The notes under the pieces: model-generated
Databases searched by the model: none
What the model was told of the DNA's origin: nothing
The model's input: only the letters and a program-made list of their open reading frames with translations
Shown here: positions 25,855-34,138 of the stretch, one piece after another
Position numbering within the stretch: the first letter of the stretch is position 1
Layout: each line of letters opens with the position of its first letter
Program-made: the position numbers and the translations under genes
Source: Chitinophaga parva
Lineage (GTDB): Bacteria; Bacteroidota; Bacteroidia; Chitinophagales; Chitinophagaceae
Assembly (NCBI RefSeq): GCF_003071345.1
Contig: NZ_QCYK01000003.1
Coordinates: 496,001-560,000, forward strand
DNA length: 64,000 bases
Reading direction: 5' to 3'

Positions 25855-25992
25855 ATCGTACAACGTACAGCGTACAACGTACAACGTACAGCGTACAACG
25901 TACAGCGTACAACGTACAGCGTATTTTCCACTATCAACCGCGCATCCGCGCCAATAGTCGTTGTACGTTGTACGCTGTACGTTGTACGATTT
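25853..25992. repeat. Heptamer tandem repeat inside a 34-bp inverted repeat
   Basis: Nine tandem copies of the heptamer CGTACAR plus four bases run through 25857-25923, alternating CGTACAA and CGTACAG. The first 34 nt of this block (25853-25886) recur exactly as the reverse complement at 25959-25992. The result is a long hairpin, or several alternative hairpins because the heptamers can pair in different registers. The spacer 25924-25958 is not repetitive. The element fills the whole gap between the converging monooxygenase and DUF1330 genes, whose stop codons lie at its edges. It may act as a bidirectional terminator or be a mobile palindromic repeat. Confidence 0.95.
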
Positions 25993-26280
25993 TTATAACC
26001 CCTCCGTGATCACCATACGCATGGTAGCTGCATCTTTACGGGTGGCCCGGGCCTGGGAGTACGCGTCAGAGTGCCACCAGGCTTTTGCATTTTCTACACT
26101 GGGAAATTCGATAAGCGTCATGCGCTGCGGTTCCCAGCCGCCTTCCAACGTGGTATTGTGGCCGCCACGGGCAATGTAACGGCCGCCGAAAGGGGCCAGG
26201 GTAGCAGGAGCGAGCGCCTGGTATTGCTTGATGAGTTCCGGGTTGAGGATCGTTACTTCAATGATAACGTAAGCTGGCAT
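25993..26280 (-). CDS. DUF1330 family protein
   Basis: A 95-aa ferredoxin-like small protein: MPAYVIIEVTILNPELIKQYQ, FGGRYIARGG, MTLIEFPSVENAKAWWHSDAY and ARATRKDAATMRMVITEG. This is the complete DUF1330 pattern, including the WWHSDAY segment. Length matches the family (about 95 aa). Start at 26280 chosen because the upstream extension of the frame has no family similarity. The biochemical role of the family is unknown; dimeric alpha-beta barrel enzymes are its structural relatives. Confidence 0.88.
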   Translation of the reverse strand: MPAYVIIEVTILNPELIKQYQALAPATLAPFGGRYIARGGHNTTLEGGWEPQRMTLIEFPSVENAKAWWHSDAYSQARATRKDAATMRMVITEGL

Positions 26281-26352
26281 GAAAAGCGTTTTGCCGTAAA
26301 TCTCGGTAATTCCGGGCACATTAACGAAGCGCGCGAAATATCTGCCCATCTT

Positions 26353-27078
26353 TCAATAAACACCAGGTGTGCGCCGTAGCAACAATTTTACCGTCATCCA
26401 GATAATTTTCCGGTCAAAGGCAGGTGTCCAGTATTGCAGGTAATAAAGATCATGCTGCACGCGCTGTTCCATTTCAAACAGGTAGCGGGTTTCGCCCCGG
26501 TAGCCGCAAACCTGCGCCCAGCCCGTAATGCCGGGCTTTACCAGGAGGCGTGACATATAGTTGTCAATGCAGGCTCCATATTGTTCCGTGTGCAGCAGCA
26601 TGTGGGGGCGCGGACCTGCCACAGACATATGATTGCATAACACGTTAAAGAACTGTGGCAGTTCATCCAGGCTGGTACGGCGCAGGAAACGGCCTACGCG
26701 CGTAAGCCTTGCATCTTCCTGCGTGGCCTGTAGCGTATGCGCCTGTGCATTTACCCGCATGCTGCGGAATTTGTAACAGGTAAAAGCCTGGTTGTTCTTA
26801 CCGGAACGCAGTTGCTTAAAGAATACCGGTCCCCTTGAATCCAGTTTGATCAGTAATGCCAGCAAGGGTGTAAGCCAGCTCATAACAAAAGTGAGCACCG
26901 CCAGGGAGATGCCTATGTCCAGGACACGCTTTGCCAGCCGGTTGACCGGGCGTTCCAGCGGATGTGCAAAGACCGGCTGCAATGTGCCACTGGTAGCGGT
27001 TTCTGCAGGTGGGAGATCCCCGTGCAGCAGGGGATTGTTGTGGTAAAGCATCGGTTGCTTCAGCGGCTTGCTTATCAT
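26353..27078 (-). CDS. Sugar-phosphate transferase initiating exopolysaccharide synthesis
   Basis: A 241-aa polyprenyl-phosphate sugar-1-phosphate transferase (bacterial sugar transferase, PF02397; PglC/WcaJ catalytic type). One N-terminal hydrophobic hairpin (about 55-78: ISLAVLTFVMSWLTPLLALLI) anchors it. The catalytic domain follows: RGPVFFKQLRSGKN, FTCYKFRSMRVNA, RVGRFLRRTSLDELPQFFNVL, MSVAGPRPHML and LVKPGITGWAQVCGYRG. It transfers the first sugar phosphate to the lipid carrier on the inner membrane. It lacks the long multi-TM region of WcaJ. It is divergent from the glycosyltransferase operon and belongs functionally to it. An alternative start is Met10. Confidence 0.92.
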   Translation of the reverse strand: MISKPLKQPMLYHNNPLLHGDLPPAETATSGTLQPVFAHPLERPVNRLAKRVLDIGISLAVLTFVMSWLTPLLALLIKLDSRGPVFFKQLRSGKNNQAFTCYKFRSMRVNAQAHTLQATQEDARLTRVGRFLRRTSLDELPQFFNVLCNHMSVAGPRPHMLLHTEQYGACIDNYMSRLLVKPGITGWAQVCGYRGETRYLFEMEQRVQHDLYYLQYWTPAFDRKIIWMTVKLLLRRTPGVY

Positions 27079-27219
27079 ACACGGAACATGTTTTCCTGCT
27101 TGCGCAGGTAGTTGCGCAAGGGCCAGTCTTACACAATAGAAAACGAGTATTTAGGCCAAAGGGTTGCCTCATAAATAAAAATATTTGGCAGGAAACATGA
27201 CTACATTTGTTGCACAAGC

Positions 27220-28338
27220 ATGGCTATGAATATCGCAATTATCGGCACCCGTGGCATTCCCAATTACTATGGTGGATTTGAGCAGTTTGCAGCGTATTTG
27301 TCGGCTGCTATGGTGGCCAGTGGGCACCAGGTGACCGTATACTGCGCGCATCACCACCCGTGGCAGCAGTCCACCTGGAAAGGCGTGCAGCTGGTGCACT
27401 GTTATGATCCCCGCGTGCTGGGCACGGCAGGCCAGTTTATTTATGACCTGCAGTGCATCCGGCATGCCCGCCGCTGCCACTATGATGTGATCCTGCAACT
27501 GGGTTATACCAGCAGCAGCGTGTGGGGCTGGCTGCTGCCCCGTCGTAAAAGTGTGGTGACCACTAACATGGATGGCCTGGAGTGGAAGCGCAGCAAGTAC
27601 CCCGCCCTGGTACAGCGGTTCCTGCGGGTGGCGGAGCGGCTGGCCGTGCGCACCAGTGATCACCTGGTAGCAGATTCACCTGGCATTCAAAACTACCTGC
27701 GCAATAAGTATGACAAGGAAGCAGTGTTCATTCCTTACGGTGCCAGCGTGTTTGACCAACCGGATGTGCGGGTGCCGGAAAAATATGGGTTGGTGCCTTT
27801 TCAATACCACCTGCTCATAGCCCGCATGGAGCCGGAAAATAATATTGAAACCATCCTGGATGGGGCAGGGGAGCGGCCGTTCCTGGTGATAGGCGATACG
27901 CACAACAAGTTTGGCCGCCGCATGAAAGCAAAGTATGCCCACCAGCCGCACATCCGTTTCCTGGAAGGTATTTATGATCAACAGGTGCTGAACAACCTGC
28001 GTTATTTTTCCCGCCTGTATTTTCACGGGCACAGCGTGGGTGGTACTAACCCTTCCCTGCTGGAGGCTATGGCTTCGCAGGCGCTCATCGTGGCGCACAA
28101 CAATATCTTTAACCGCGCCGTTTTGGGAGAAAATGGTTTTTATTTCCGCAATGCGCGGGACGTGGAAACATTGATCAAAACCGTATCGCGTACGGAAGAG
28201 CAACATCACATAGATGCCTGTGTAGCGCGGATACAGGAACAATATACGCATGCGCGCATCGTGCAACAGTATCTCCAACATTTTGAAAGCATCCTGGCTG
28301 CCCGCCGGGGTGTGAAGCTGCTTTCTTTTTCCAGATGA
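27220..28338 (+). CDS. DUF1972-type glycosyltransferase (rhamnosyltransferase-like)
   Basis: A 372-aa GT-B glycosyltransferase with the DUF1972 N-terminal domain (IAIIGTRGIPNYYGGFEQFAAYLS at residues 5-28) and a group 1 C-terminal domain (LLIARMEPENNIETILDG, FLEGIYDQQVLNNLRYFS, HSVGGTNPSLLEAMA). DUF1972 members add rhamnose or similar sugars to lipid-linked intermediates. The box TACATTTG (27202-27209), matching TAnnTTTG, precedes the start, with a TTTG 14 nt upstream. Its stop overlaps the next start by 4 nt (ATGA), so it heads a four-gene overlapping operon. Confidence 0.9.
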   Translation: MAMNIAIIGTRGIPNYYGGFEQFAAYLSAAMVASGHQVTVYCAHHHPWQQSTWKGVQLVHCYDPRVLGTAGQFIYDLQCIRHARRCHYDVILQLGYTSSSVWGWLLPRRKSVVTTNMDGLEWKRSKYPALVQRFLRVAERLAVRTSDHLVADSPGIQNYLRNKYDKEAVFIPYGASVFDQPDVRVPEKYGLVPFQYHLLIARMEPENNIETILDGAGERPFLVIGDTHNKFGRRMKAKYAHQPHIRFLEGIYDQQVLNNLRYFSRLYFHGHSVGGTNPSLLEAMASQALIVAHNNIFNRAVLGENGFYFRNARDVETLIKTVSRTEEQHHIDACVARIQEQYTHARIVQQYLQHFESILAARRGVKLLSFSR

Positions 28339-29291
28339 AGATCAGTGTAGTGATACCTACGTATAACCGGCCGGATCATGTATTGCAATTGCTGCAATGC
28401 CTGGCGAAGTCTGTATTGCAGCCGGTGGAGGTGATCATCGTAGATGCCAGTGAACATCCCCTGCAGCCGGCAGATTATGCAGGGTTTCCGGGGCCGGCTG
28501 TACATTGCCTGTATACGCGCCCTGCAGTATGTGCACAACGCAATGCAGGTATTGCCGCGGCCTCGGGAGAATGGATCTTTGTGTGCGATGATGATATGGA
28601 AGTACCGCCGGATTATCTTTCCATCCTGTGCGATTATACAACAGAGCATACAGACGTAGTGGCTCTTTCCGGCCTGGTATTGCAGCAGGAAGCCGGCCAG
28701 TGGGTGGATATGTACCCGCTGGTATCGCGGAAGGAGTTATGGCTGAAATATATTTTTGGATTGGGCATCTGGGGCGGGGTGCACTGCAAAAATGGCTGGG
28801 GCAGCAGCTACCTGCAACGGTACTATGCCCGCAAAGGCAATCACATTGCGGCTTCCGGCTGGCCGGTGCTTACTGATTTCAGCGGGGCCGCATTTGTAAC
28901 GCCGGTATGGGGCCTGGGCGCCAGCCTTATTAAAAAAGAATGGCTGCTTAGGTTGCCTTATGATGAAACCCTGGACCAGCATGGTATTGGCGATAATTAT
29001 GGGGTAAGCATTGGCCTGCCCGGCATACACGTGGTGCAGGCCGCCTTTGTATACCATCATCACGCGCCGGCCCAACGCTTGCAGGCGCCCGTGCAATATT
29101 ATAACCGGGTAATGGCATTGGACCATTTTATCCGCACCCGCCCGGAATTGCGTGCGGTAAGCCGCCTGGCTTTTACCTGGTCACTGCTGGGCAACTTCTT
29201 TATTTTTTTTACCGCAGGCAAAGGGCCCATGGCCCGCATGGCATTCCGTGCGCTGCGCCATACTTTAAAAGCTAGCTCCCATGGAACCTGA
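28335..29291 (+). CDS. Glycosyltransferase family 2
   Basis: A 318-aa GT-A glycosyltransferase. The N-terminal nucleotide-binding strand is ISVVIPTYNRPDHVLQLL, then VIIVDASEHPL, and a metal-binding acidic motif VCDDDMEVPPDYL lies near residue 80. The C-terminal region carries a short hydrophobic segment that could touch the membrane (LLGNFFIFFTAGKG). It builds one linkage of the repeat unit; donor and acceptor are unknown. It overlaps the previous gene by 4 nt and the next by 11 nt, so it is translationally coupled to both. Confidence 0.88.
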   Translation: MKISVVIPTYNRPDHVLQLLQCLAKSVLQPVEVIIVDASEHPLQPADYAGFPGPAVHCLYTRPAVCAQRNAGIAAASGEWIFVCDDDMEVPPDYLSILCDYTTEHTDVVALSGLVLQQEAGQWVDMYPLVSRKELWLKYIFGLGIWGGVHCKNGWGSSYLQRYYARKGNHIAASGWPVLTDFSGAAFVTPVWGLGASLIKKEWLLRLPYDETLDQHGIGDNYGVSIGLPGIHVVQAAFVYHHHAPAQRLQAPVQYYNRVMALDHFIRTRPELRAVSRLAFTWSLLGNFFIFFTAGKGPMARMAFRALRHTLKASSHGT

Positions 29292-30315
29292 GCTGATCCC
29301 TGCCCACCCCTGGAAGGGAAAGCGCCCGCCGCAGCGGGTGCTGGCTATCCGCCTGCAAGCCATGGGCGATACCGTGGTCACCTTGCCTTACCTGCAATGC
29401 CTGCGTAACAGCTTGCCACCCGGCACGCAGCTGGACCTGCTAACACGAAAGGAAGTAAGCCCCATTCCTTCCGACCTGCAATTATTTGATCACGTATATG
29501 CCATTGGCGGAAAGCGGAGCCACCGCAAGCAATTGCTACTGGCCATGTTATTGCTGCCAAAGTTGTGGTGGCGCCGCTATGAAGTGGTGATAGACCTGCA
29601 GCACAACCGTGTCAGCACCTTGGTGCGCAAGGCCCTGCGGCCCCTCGCCTGGAGCGCGTTTGACCGCTATTCTCCCCGCGCCGCGGGGGAGCGTACCCGC
29701 CTTACGATTGAAGCCGCCGGTCTGGGGCCTAATCATTTTGATGCCGGATATACGTTTAATGCCAGCACGTTTGATGAAGATGCCATCCTCAAAGCCTGTG
29801 GCTGGGATGGAAAGAGTAAGCTGGTGATCCTCAACCCAGCGGCTGCTTTTCCTACGCGGCACTGGCCGATGGCATATTACGTGGCTTTTGCAAAACGCTG
29901 GCTGACAGCTTACCCGGATACACAGTTCGTTGCACTGGGGATAGGCTTTATCAAAGAACGCGCTGCCTTCCTGAAAACTGTACTGGGAGAGCGGTTGCTG
30001 TATATGATCGATAACACATTGCCCAGTGAGGGCTTCCGGCTTTTGCGCCGTGCACAGTTCGTGCTCTCGGAAGATTCAGGGCTTATGCATATGGCCTGGG
30101 TACTGAACCGGCCCACGGTAGTATTGCTGGGCGGTACCCGTAGTGATTGGGTAAGGCCGCAGCACCGGCATGGTCTGGTATTCAGTTCGGACGACCTACC
30201 CTGTGGCAACTGCATGCTGGAAGCCTGTCCTTTTGGCGATGTGCATTGCCTCACGCGCTTTACACCGGATCTTGTTTTTGAAAAAGTGAATGCATTTATA
30301 CAAAGCCTTGGATAA
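29281..30315 (+). CDS. Glycosyltransferase family 9 (heptosyltransferase-like)
   Basis: A 344-aa GT-B enzyme of family 9. Motifs are LAIRLQAMGDTVVTLPYLQCLR (residues 21-42), VIDLQHNRVS, NPAAAFPTRHWPMAYYVAFAKRW and the donor-site SEDSGLMHMAWVLNRPTVVLLGGT. The C-terminal Cys-rich segment PCGNCMLEACPFGDVHCL is typical of the family. GT9 enzymes usually transfer heptose to LPS core; in Bacteroidota they also occur in capsule loci, as here. The start at 29281 overlaps the GT2 gene by 11 nt. Confidence 0.9.
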   Translation: MEPELIPAHPWKGKRPPQRVLAIRLQAMGDTVVTLPYLQCLRNSLPPGTQLDLLTRKEVSPIPSDLQLFDHVYAIGGKRSHRKQLLLAMLLLPKLWWRRYEVVIDLQHNRVSTLVRKALRPLAWSAFDRYSPRAAGERTRLTIEAAGLGPNHFDAGYTFNASTFDEDAILKACGWDGKSKLVILNPAAAFPTRHWPMAYYVAFAKRWLTAYPDTQFVALGIGFIKERAAFLKTVLGERLLYMIDNTLPSEGFRLLRRAQFVLSEDSGLMHMAWVLNRPTVVLLGGTRSDWVRPQHRHGLVFSSDDLPCGNCMLEACPFGDVHCLTRFTPDLVFEKVNAFIQSLG

Positions 30316-31387
30316 ACAAACACTGGTCATATTAACACCTGCATTCCCGGCCAATGAAAGCCCGGAAGAAACCGTATGGCTGCCGGCGCAACAGGCGCTG
30401 GTACGGGCCTTGAACCGGCAGTACCCGGACGTGGAGGTGGTATTGCTCAGTTTCGAGTTTCCCTTGCAGCGTAAAGAATACCTGTGGCATGGCAATACCG
30501 TGATACCCTTTGGGGGCGGCAACCGGGGCAGGGGGCACAACTGGCGGGTGTGGGTGCAGGTATTCAACACCTTGCGCCGCCTGCAACGCACCCGCAAGGT
30601 AACAGGCCTGTTAAGTTTTTGGTGGGCGGAATGTGCCTTTGTAGGCAGCCTGTTTGCCCGCACCCACGGATTACCACACTACTGCTGGCTTTGCGGACAG
30701 GATGCACGGGCAGGCAACCGTTTTGTAAAACGCCTCCGCCCTAGACCAGGAGAGCTGGTGGCCATGTCTGATTTCCTGCAACGCAGTTTTGCACAGCATT
30801 ACGGCATCCGCCCGGCCCACCTCATCCCGGATGCCATTGACACCAGCTTGTTTGCCCCATTCACCGGCCCGCGGGATATAGACCTGATGGCCGCTGGCGG
30901 CCTTTCCCCACTCAAGCAGTTTGACACGTTCGTGGAGCTTGTACAGCAGGTAAAGGCTGCGCGGGGTGCCGTACACGCCGTGCTTTGCGGGGGAGGGCTG
31001 GAAGAAGAAAAGCTGCGGCGGCAAAGCGTTTCGCTGGGTTTAACATCCGGCCTGCAAATGACCGGCTACCTACCGCAAGCCGAAGTACTGGCCCTGATGC
31101 AGCGCACCAAAGTGTTCCTGCATACCTCCAGCTATGAAGGCTTTGGCAATGTGTGCATAGAAGCACTGTACGCCGGCGCCCATGTGATCAGCTTCACGCA
31201 GCCAATGGATGCGGCTATACCGCATTGGCACATCGTAAAAACAAAAGCGGAAATGCTGGAGAAGGCCCTGGCATTGTTGAATGATAACGGTAACGACTAC
31301 ACGCCGGTGCTGCCGTTTGATATGAATGATACGGCCCGTTCTTTTATGCAGTTGTTTGAAAGTTCCAGCACCACATCACAGTGTTGA
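30290..31387 (+). CDS. Glycosyltransferase family 4 (group 1)
   Basis: A 365-aa GT-B glycosyltransferase. The N-domain (ILTPAFPANESPEETVWLPAQ) is followed by the group 1 C-domain: AAGGLSPLKQFDTFVELVQQ, GYLPQAEVLALMQRTKVFLH and the EX7E motif SYEGFGNVCIEALYAGAHVISF near residue 285. The start overlaps the GT9 gene by 26 nt. The 3' end overlaps the convergent ABC exporter gene by 91 nt, so the last 30 codons of each are antisense to the other. Both C-termini look like normal ends of their families. Confidence 0.88.
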   Translation: MHLYKALDKQTLVILTPAFPANESPEETVWLPAQQALVRALNRQYPDVEVVLLSFEFPLQRKEYLWHGNTVIPFGGGNRGRGHNWRVWVQVFNTLRRLQRTRKVTGLLSFWWAECAFVGSLFARTHGLPHYCWLCGQDARAGNRFVKRLRPRPGELVAMSDFLQRSFAQHYGIRPAHLIPDAIDTSLFAPFTGPRDIDLMAAGGLSPLKQFDTFVELVQQVKAARGAVHAVLCGGGLEEEKLRRQSVSLGLTSGLQMTGYLPQAEVLALMQRTKVFLHTSSYEGFGNVCIEALYAGAHVISFTQPMDAAIPHWHIVKTKAEMLEKALALLNDNGNDYTPVLPFDMNDTARSFMQLFESSSTTSQC

Positions 31388-32895
31388 AAGGCCTCCGGGT
31401 TATGGGAGATGAGGAGGATGGTTTTCCCGGTGGCGGCCAGCGCCCGCAAATGCTGCAGTAGCAAGGTTTCAGAGGCGGGATCCAGTTCACTGAACGGCTC
31501 ATCGAGAAGGAGCACTGGCGCATCTTTATACAATACACGGGCGAGGGCAATGCGTTGCCGCTGCCCCCCGCTGATATTTTTCCCTCCTTCCAGGATCATT
31601 TTTTCCAACCCTTCGGGAAATGAAAACCCGGCCAGCGCTGCTACCCGCTGGAGTTTCCGGGCGTCGTAATTTTCTTCGAACAGTACAATGTTATTGGCAA
31701 TAGTGGTATGTAGCAGGAATGGCTCTTGTTTGGCATAGGCAAGGTCCCGCGGGCTGTAGATCCGGCCGGTACCGGGCTCCAGGAAACCGGCTATGAGATT
31801 GAACAGGGTGGTCTTACCCTGCCCGGATGGCCCGCTGATGCCGTACAGGCAACCGGCTTTGAACTGGTAATCCAGTCCCCGCAACACCGTGGCATGTGGG
31901 TAAGCAAAGCCCACCGCTTCCAATGTGACCACCGGTGAGGGCAGCGTGCCGGCATGTGCGGTGGGTGCGGCTTCCAGGTCATCCATGCTGTACTGGTATG
32001 CTTTCAGTTGCGTGCCCAGGTTAATGATCCGGGAAATGCCGGGAATGATCTTATACGCTGCTGCCATAAAAGCACCTATTAGCACCAGGTAGCCGGCATC
32101 ACTATGACGCACGGCCGCCACCAGCAGGAACAAACCGAGGATGGCAAATACTTCAAACACGCGGCCGGGCAGGTCCTGTGTGATCTGCATTTGCGCAATG
32201 CTATGACCCAGCTCCGCCTGGGTGGCGGCGTGCCGGCGGATGAAGTAGGCATGTTTGCGGAATACATTGATCTCTACAAAACCGCCCAGTGCTTCCCGCA
32301 AATATTGAAGGGAGCGTGCTGCCAGCGTTTTCACCTGCCCCTTTACCCGCCGCAACCGGCGACGGGTAAGCATTAGCAGCAACAAGGCGGGCGGCAGTAA
32401 GGCGACAGTGATGATGCCCAGCAACCTGGCATTGTACCAGCACAGCGCCGTTACGGCAAAAACGACCATCATACTTTCTGAAAGCAACTGCTGTGCATTG
32501 AGCAACACATATTGCGCAAACTCCGTGGGCTGGTGGATAATGCGGCGGATGAAAATGGAAGAATCCTTACCGGCGAACTGCTGGTAGCTGCCATGGAGAT
32601 AAGCGGCCAGGTTTGCTTCAGACAGCCGGTTAGCAATGCGGTTCATGGTCTTTACCTGGTGCCGGTACAAAGCATGGCCTGTGACATGTTTTAATATAAA
32701 CAGGCCTGCCAGTCCCAGTGCCGGCCATAAAGACTGTAACTGCCCATTCGTATAGCGCTTCACTACCAGCAGCAGGCAGGCGATGCAGGCAATGTCCAGC
32801 AGGTTCACAGCCGTATTGCCCGCCACGAAGAAGGCTACCCGCTTTCTTTCCACGGGTATCAGCAGGGACCATATGTTCTTAAACAGCCGTTGCAT
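31297..32895 (-). CDS. ABC exporter, fused permease and ATPase (MsbA-like)
   Basis: A 532-aa half-transporter with an N-terminal six-helix membrane domain (about 15-310). The nucleotide-binding domain has Walker A SGPSGQGKTTLFNL, Q-loop AKQEPFLL, signature ISGGQRQRIALARVL, Walker B VLLLDEPFSELD and switch His in LLISHNP. It probably flips a lipid-linked glycan or another envelope component and acts as a homodimer. It is the last gene of the nine-gene minus-strand operon and overlaps the preceding gene by 17 nt. A Wzx flippase is also present, so its substrate may differ from the main repeat unit. The 91-nt antisense overlap with the glycosyltransferase gene is unusual. Confidence 0.88.
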   Translation of the reverse strand: MQRLFKNIWSLLIPVERKRVAFFVAGNTAVNLLDIACIACLLLVVKRYTNGQLQSLWPALGLAGLFILKHVTGHALYRHQVKTMNRIANRLSEANLAAYLHGSYQQFAGKDSSIFIRRIIHQPTEFAQYVLLNAQQLLSESMMVVFAVTALCWYNARLLGIITVALLPPALLLLMLTRRRLRRVKGQVKTLAARSLQYLREALGGFVEINVFRKHAYFIRRHAATQAELGHSIAQMQITQDLPGRVFEVFAILGLFLLVAAVRHSDAGYLVLIGAFMAAAYKIIPGISRIINLGTQLKAYQYSMDDLEAAPTAHAGTLPSPVVTLEAVGFAYPHATVLRGLDYQFKAGCLYGISGPSGQGKTTLFNLIAGFLEPGTGRIYSPRDLAYAKQEPFLLHTTIANNIVLFEENYDARKLQRVAALAGFSFPEGLEKMILEGGKNISGGQRQRIALARVLYKDAPVLLLDEPFSELDPASETLLLQHLRALAATGKTILLISHNPEAFQHCDVVLELSNNCIKERAVSFISNGSTGV

Positions 32896-34138
32896 CTTGT
32901 TTATAAATAAAACCCAGGTAACAAATGGTGAGCACCAGGGCCAGGTCGCACTGGTTATTGATCACGATCACATCTGTAAAGGAAGCGCACACAATGATGA
33001 TGCACAGATCCCGTAACAGGGACACTTTGCGGGTGATGCCGTAATAGCCAATGTAGCCGTAAAGCAGTACAAGGGCTACTACCCCGATGATGCCAAAGGC
33101 CACAAAGCTTTCCAGGTAAGCATCGTGGAAGGAATATTGCAGGTAGCCGCCACCGCTGCCATCGCTGCCGTCACCATCATACATGTGGTAAGCGCGGATC
33201 TTGTCCCGCAGCAGCTGGGCTGCATCCCCGCTGCCTACGCCTACCAGGTAGCGGTGGTGCTCCTGCATAATTTCAAAAGAATAACGGATGTAAAGTACCC
33301 GCAGGCTCAGCCCATCGAAGTACATGCCCTGGTTGAAGTCTTTTTGGGTGAGGTAGCCCGCCTGGAAGCGCGTCATGTCCTGGAAACGGGCCCGCACAGG
33401 GTTGGGCACCAGGGCGACGGGCAGTAACAACGCTACCAGGGCGCCCACCGCTACCAGCTTCCACCGGAGCTTTAATAACGTAAACGCATGTACGCCGGAG
33501 ATCACCAGGTGGATGAATAGGAACATGCGGGAGGCCAGCAGCAGGATGAAAATACTGAAGCAAATATAGAGCAGCAATTTGCGCCCGGGGGACATGGGCA
33601 GGAAAAGCAGCACCGCCACGGCTACCACGCACAGCATGGAGCTGAAAATAGCCGTGGAGCCTACCTGCCCGGCCAGTGCATGGTATATGAACACGCCGGT
33701 ATCGTGCAGGCGGAAATATTGTACGGTGGCCAGCAGGAGCGCTGCGCCCATATAAACCAGCGCAGCGTATACAAAGCCCTTCAGCAGCCCCGCCACCTGT
33801 ACTGGTGAAAATGGTTTTTTGGAAAAGAAGATAAAGGCAAGGATAAATTCCCGCTGCAGCATGGAGAAGGCCTCGCGTTTATTAGCAGACGTAAGGAAGC
33901 TGGTGAGGTACAATAGAAAGAAGAAGGCCACGAAATACACGATGTGCACGCTTTTCAGGCGCTGCCACTTTTGGCGGAAGCCCCCTTCCACCAGCCAGGT
34001 AAGGGTAAGCAGGATGGTACAGATACTGTTGAACGCCACCCAGGTATCGCCCACCACGGTGGAGAGCAGCAGGGCGGCGGTGAGCACCACGTAAATGCGC
34101 TCAAAGTACAAGGCGGTAGGCAGTTCATTCCTGTGCAT
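32879..34138 (-). CDS. O-antigen polymerase/ligase-like membrane protein
   Basis: A 419-aa protein with about ten to twelve hydrophobic segments and a long periplasmic loop in the second half. The Wzy_C/O-antigen ligase pattern is visible there: LVGVGSGDAAQ, then YSFHDAYLESFVAFGIIGVVALVLLYGY, the usual HN/HD-x-Y-L..GxxG block. It either polymerises repeat units or ligates the chain. A second protein of this kind (35207-36409) is in the same operon, so one may be polymerase and one ligase. It overlaps both neighbours (17 nt and 14 nt). Confidence 0.8.
   Translation of the reverse strand: MHRNELPTALYFERIYVVLTAALLLSTVVGDTWVAFNSICTILLTLTWLVEGGFRQKWQRLKSVHIVYFVAFFFLLYLTSFLTSANKREAFSMLQREFILAFIFFSKKPFSPVQVAGLLKGFVYAALVYMGAALLLATVQYFRLHDTGVFIYHALAGQVGSTAIFSSMLCVVAVAVLLFLPMSPGRKLLLYICFSIFILLLASRMFLFIHLVISGVHAFTLLKLRWKLVAVGALVALLLPVALVPNPVRARFQDMTRFQAGYLTQKDFNQGMYFDGLSLRVLYIRYSFEIMQEHHRYLVGVGSGDAAQLLRDKIRAYHMYDGDGSDGSGGGYLQYSFHDAYLESFVAFGIIGVVALVLLYGYIGYYGITRKVSLLRDLCIIIVCASFTDVIVINNQCDLALVLTICYLGFIYKQDATAV

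Noticed and set aside
25853..25992. The heptamer array as a CRISPR array
   Set aside because: Units are 7 bp without spacers, the array is palindromic and there are no cas genes.
26353..27078. Full-length WcaJ/WbaP
   Set aside because: Only the C-terminal catalytic part and one short hydrophobic hairpin are present, so the PglC-like short type is a better call.
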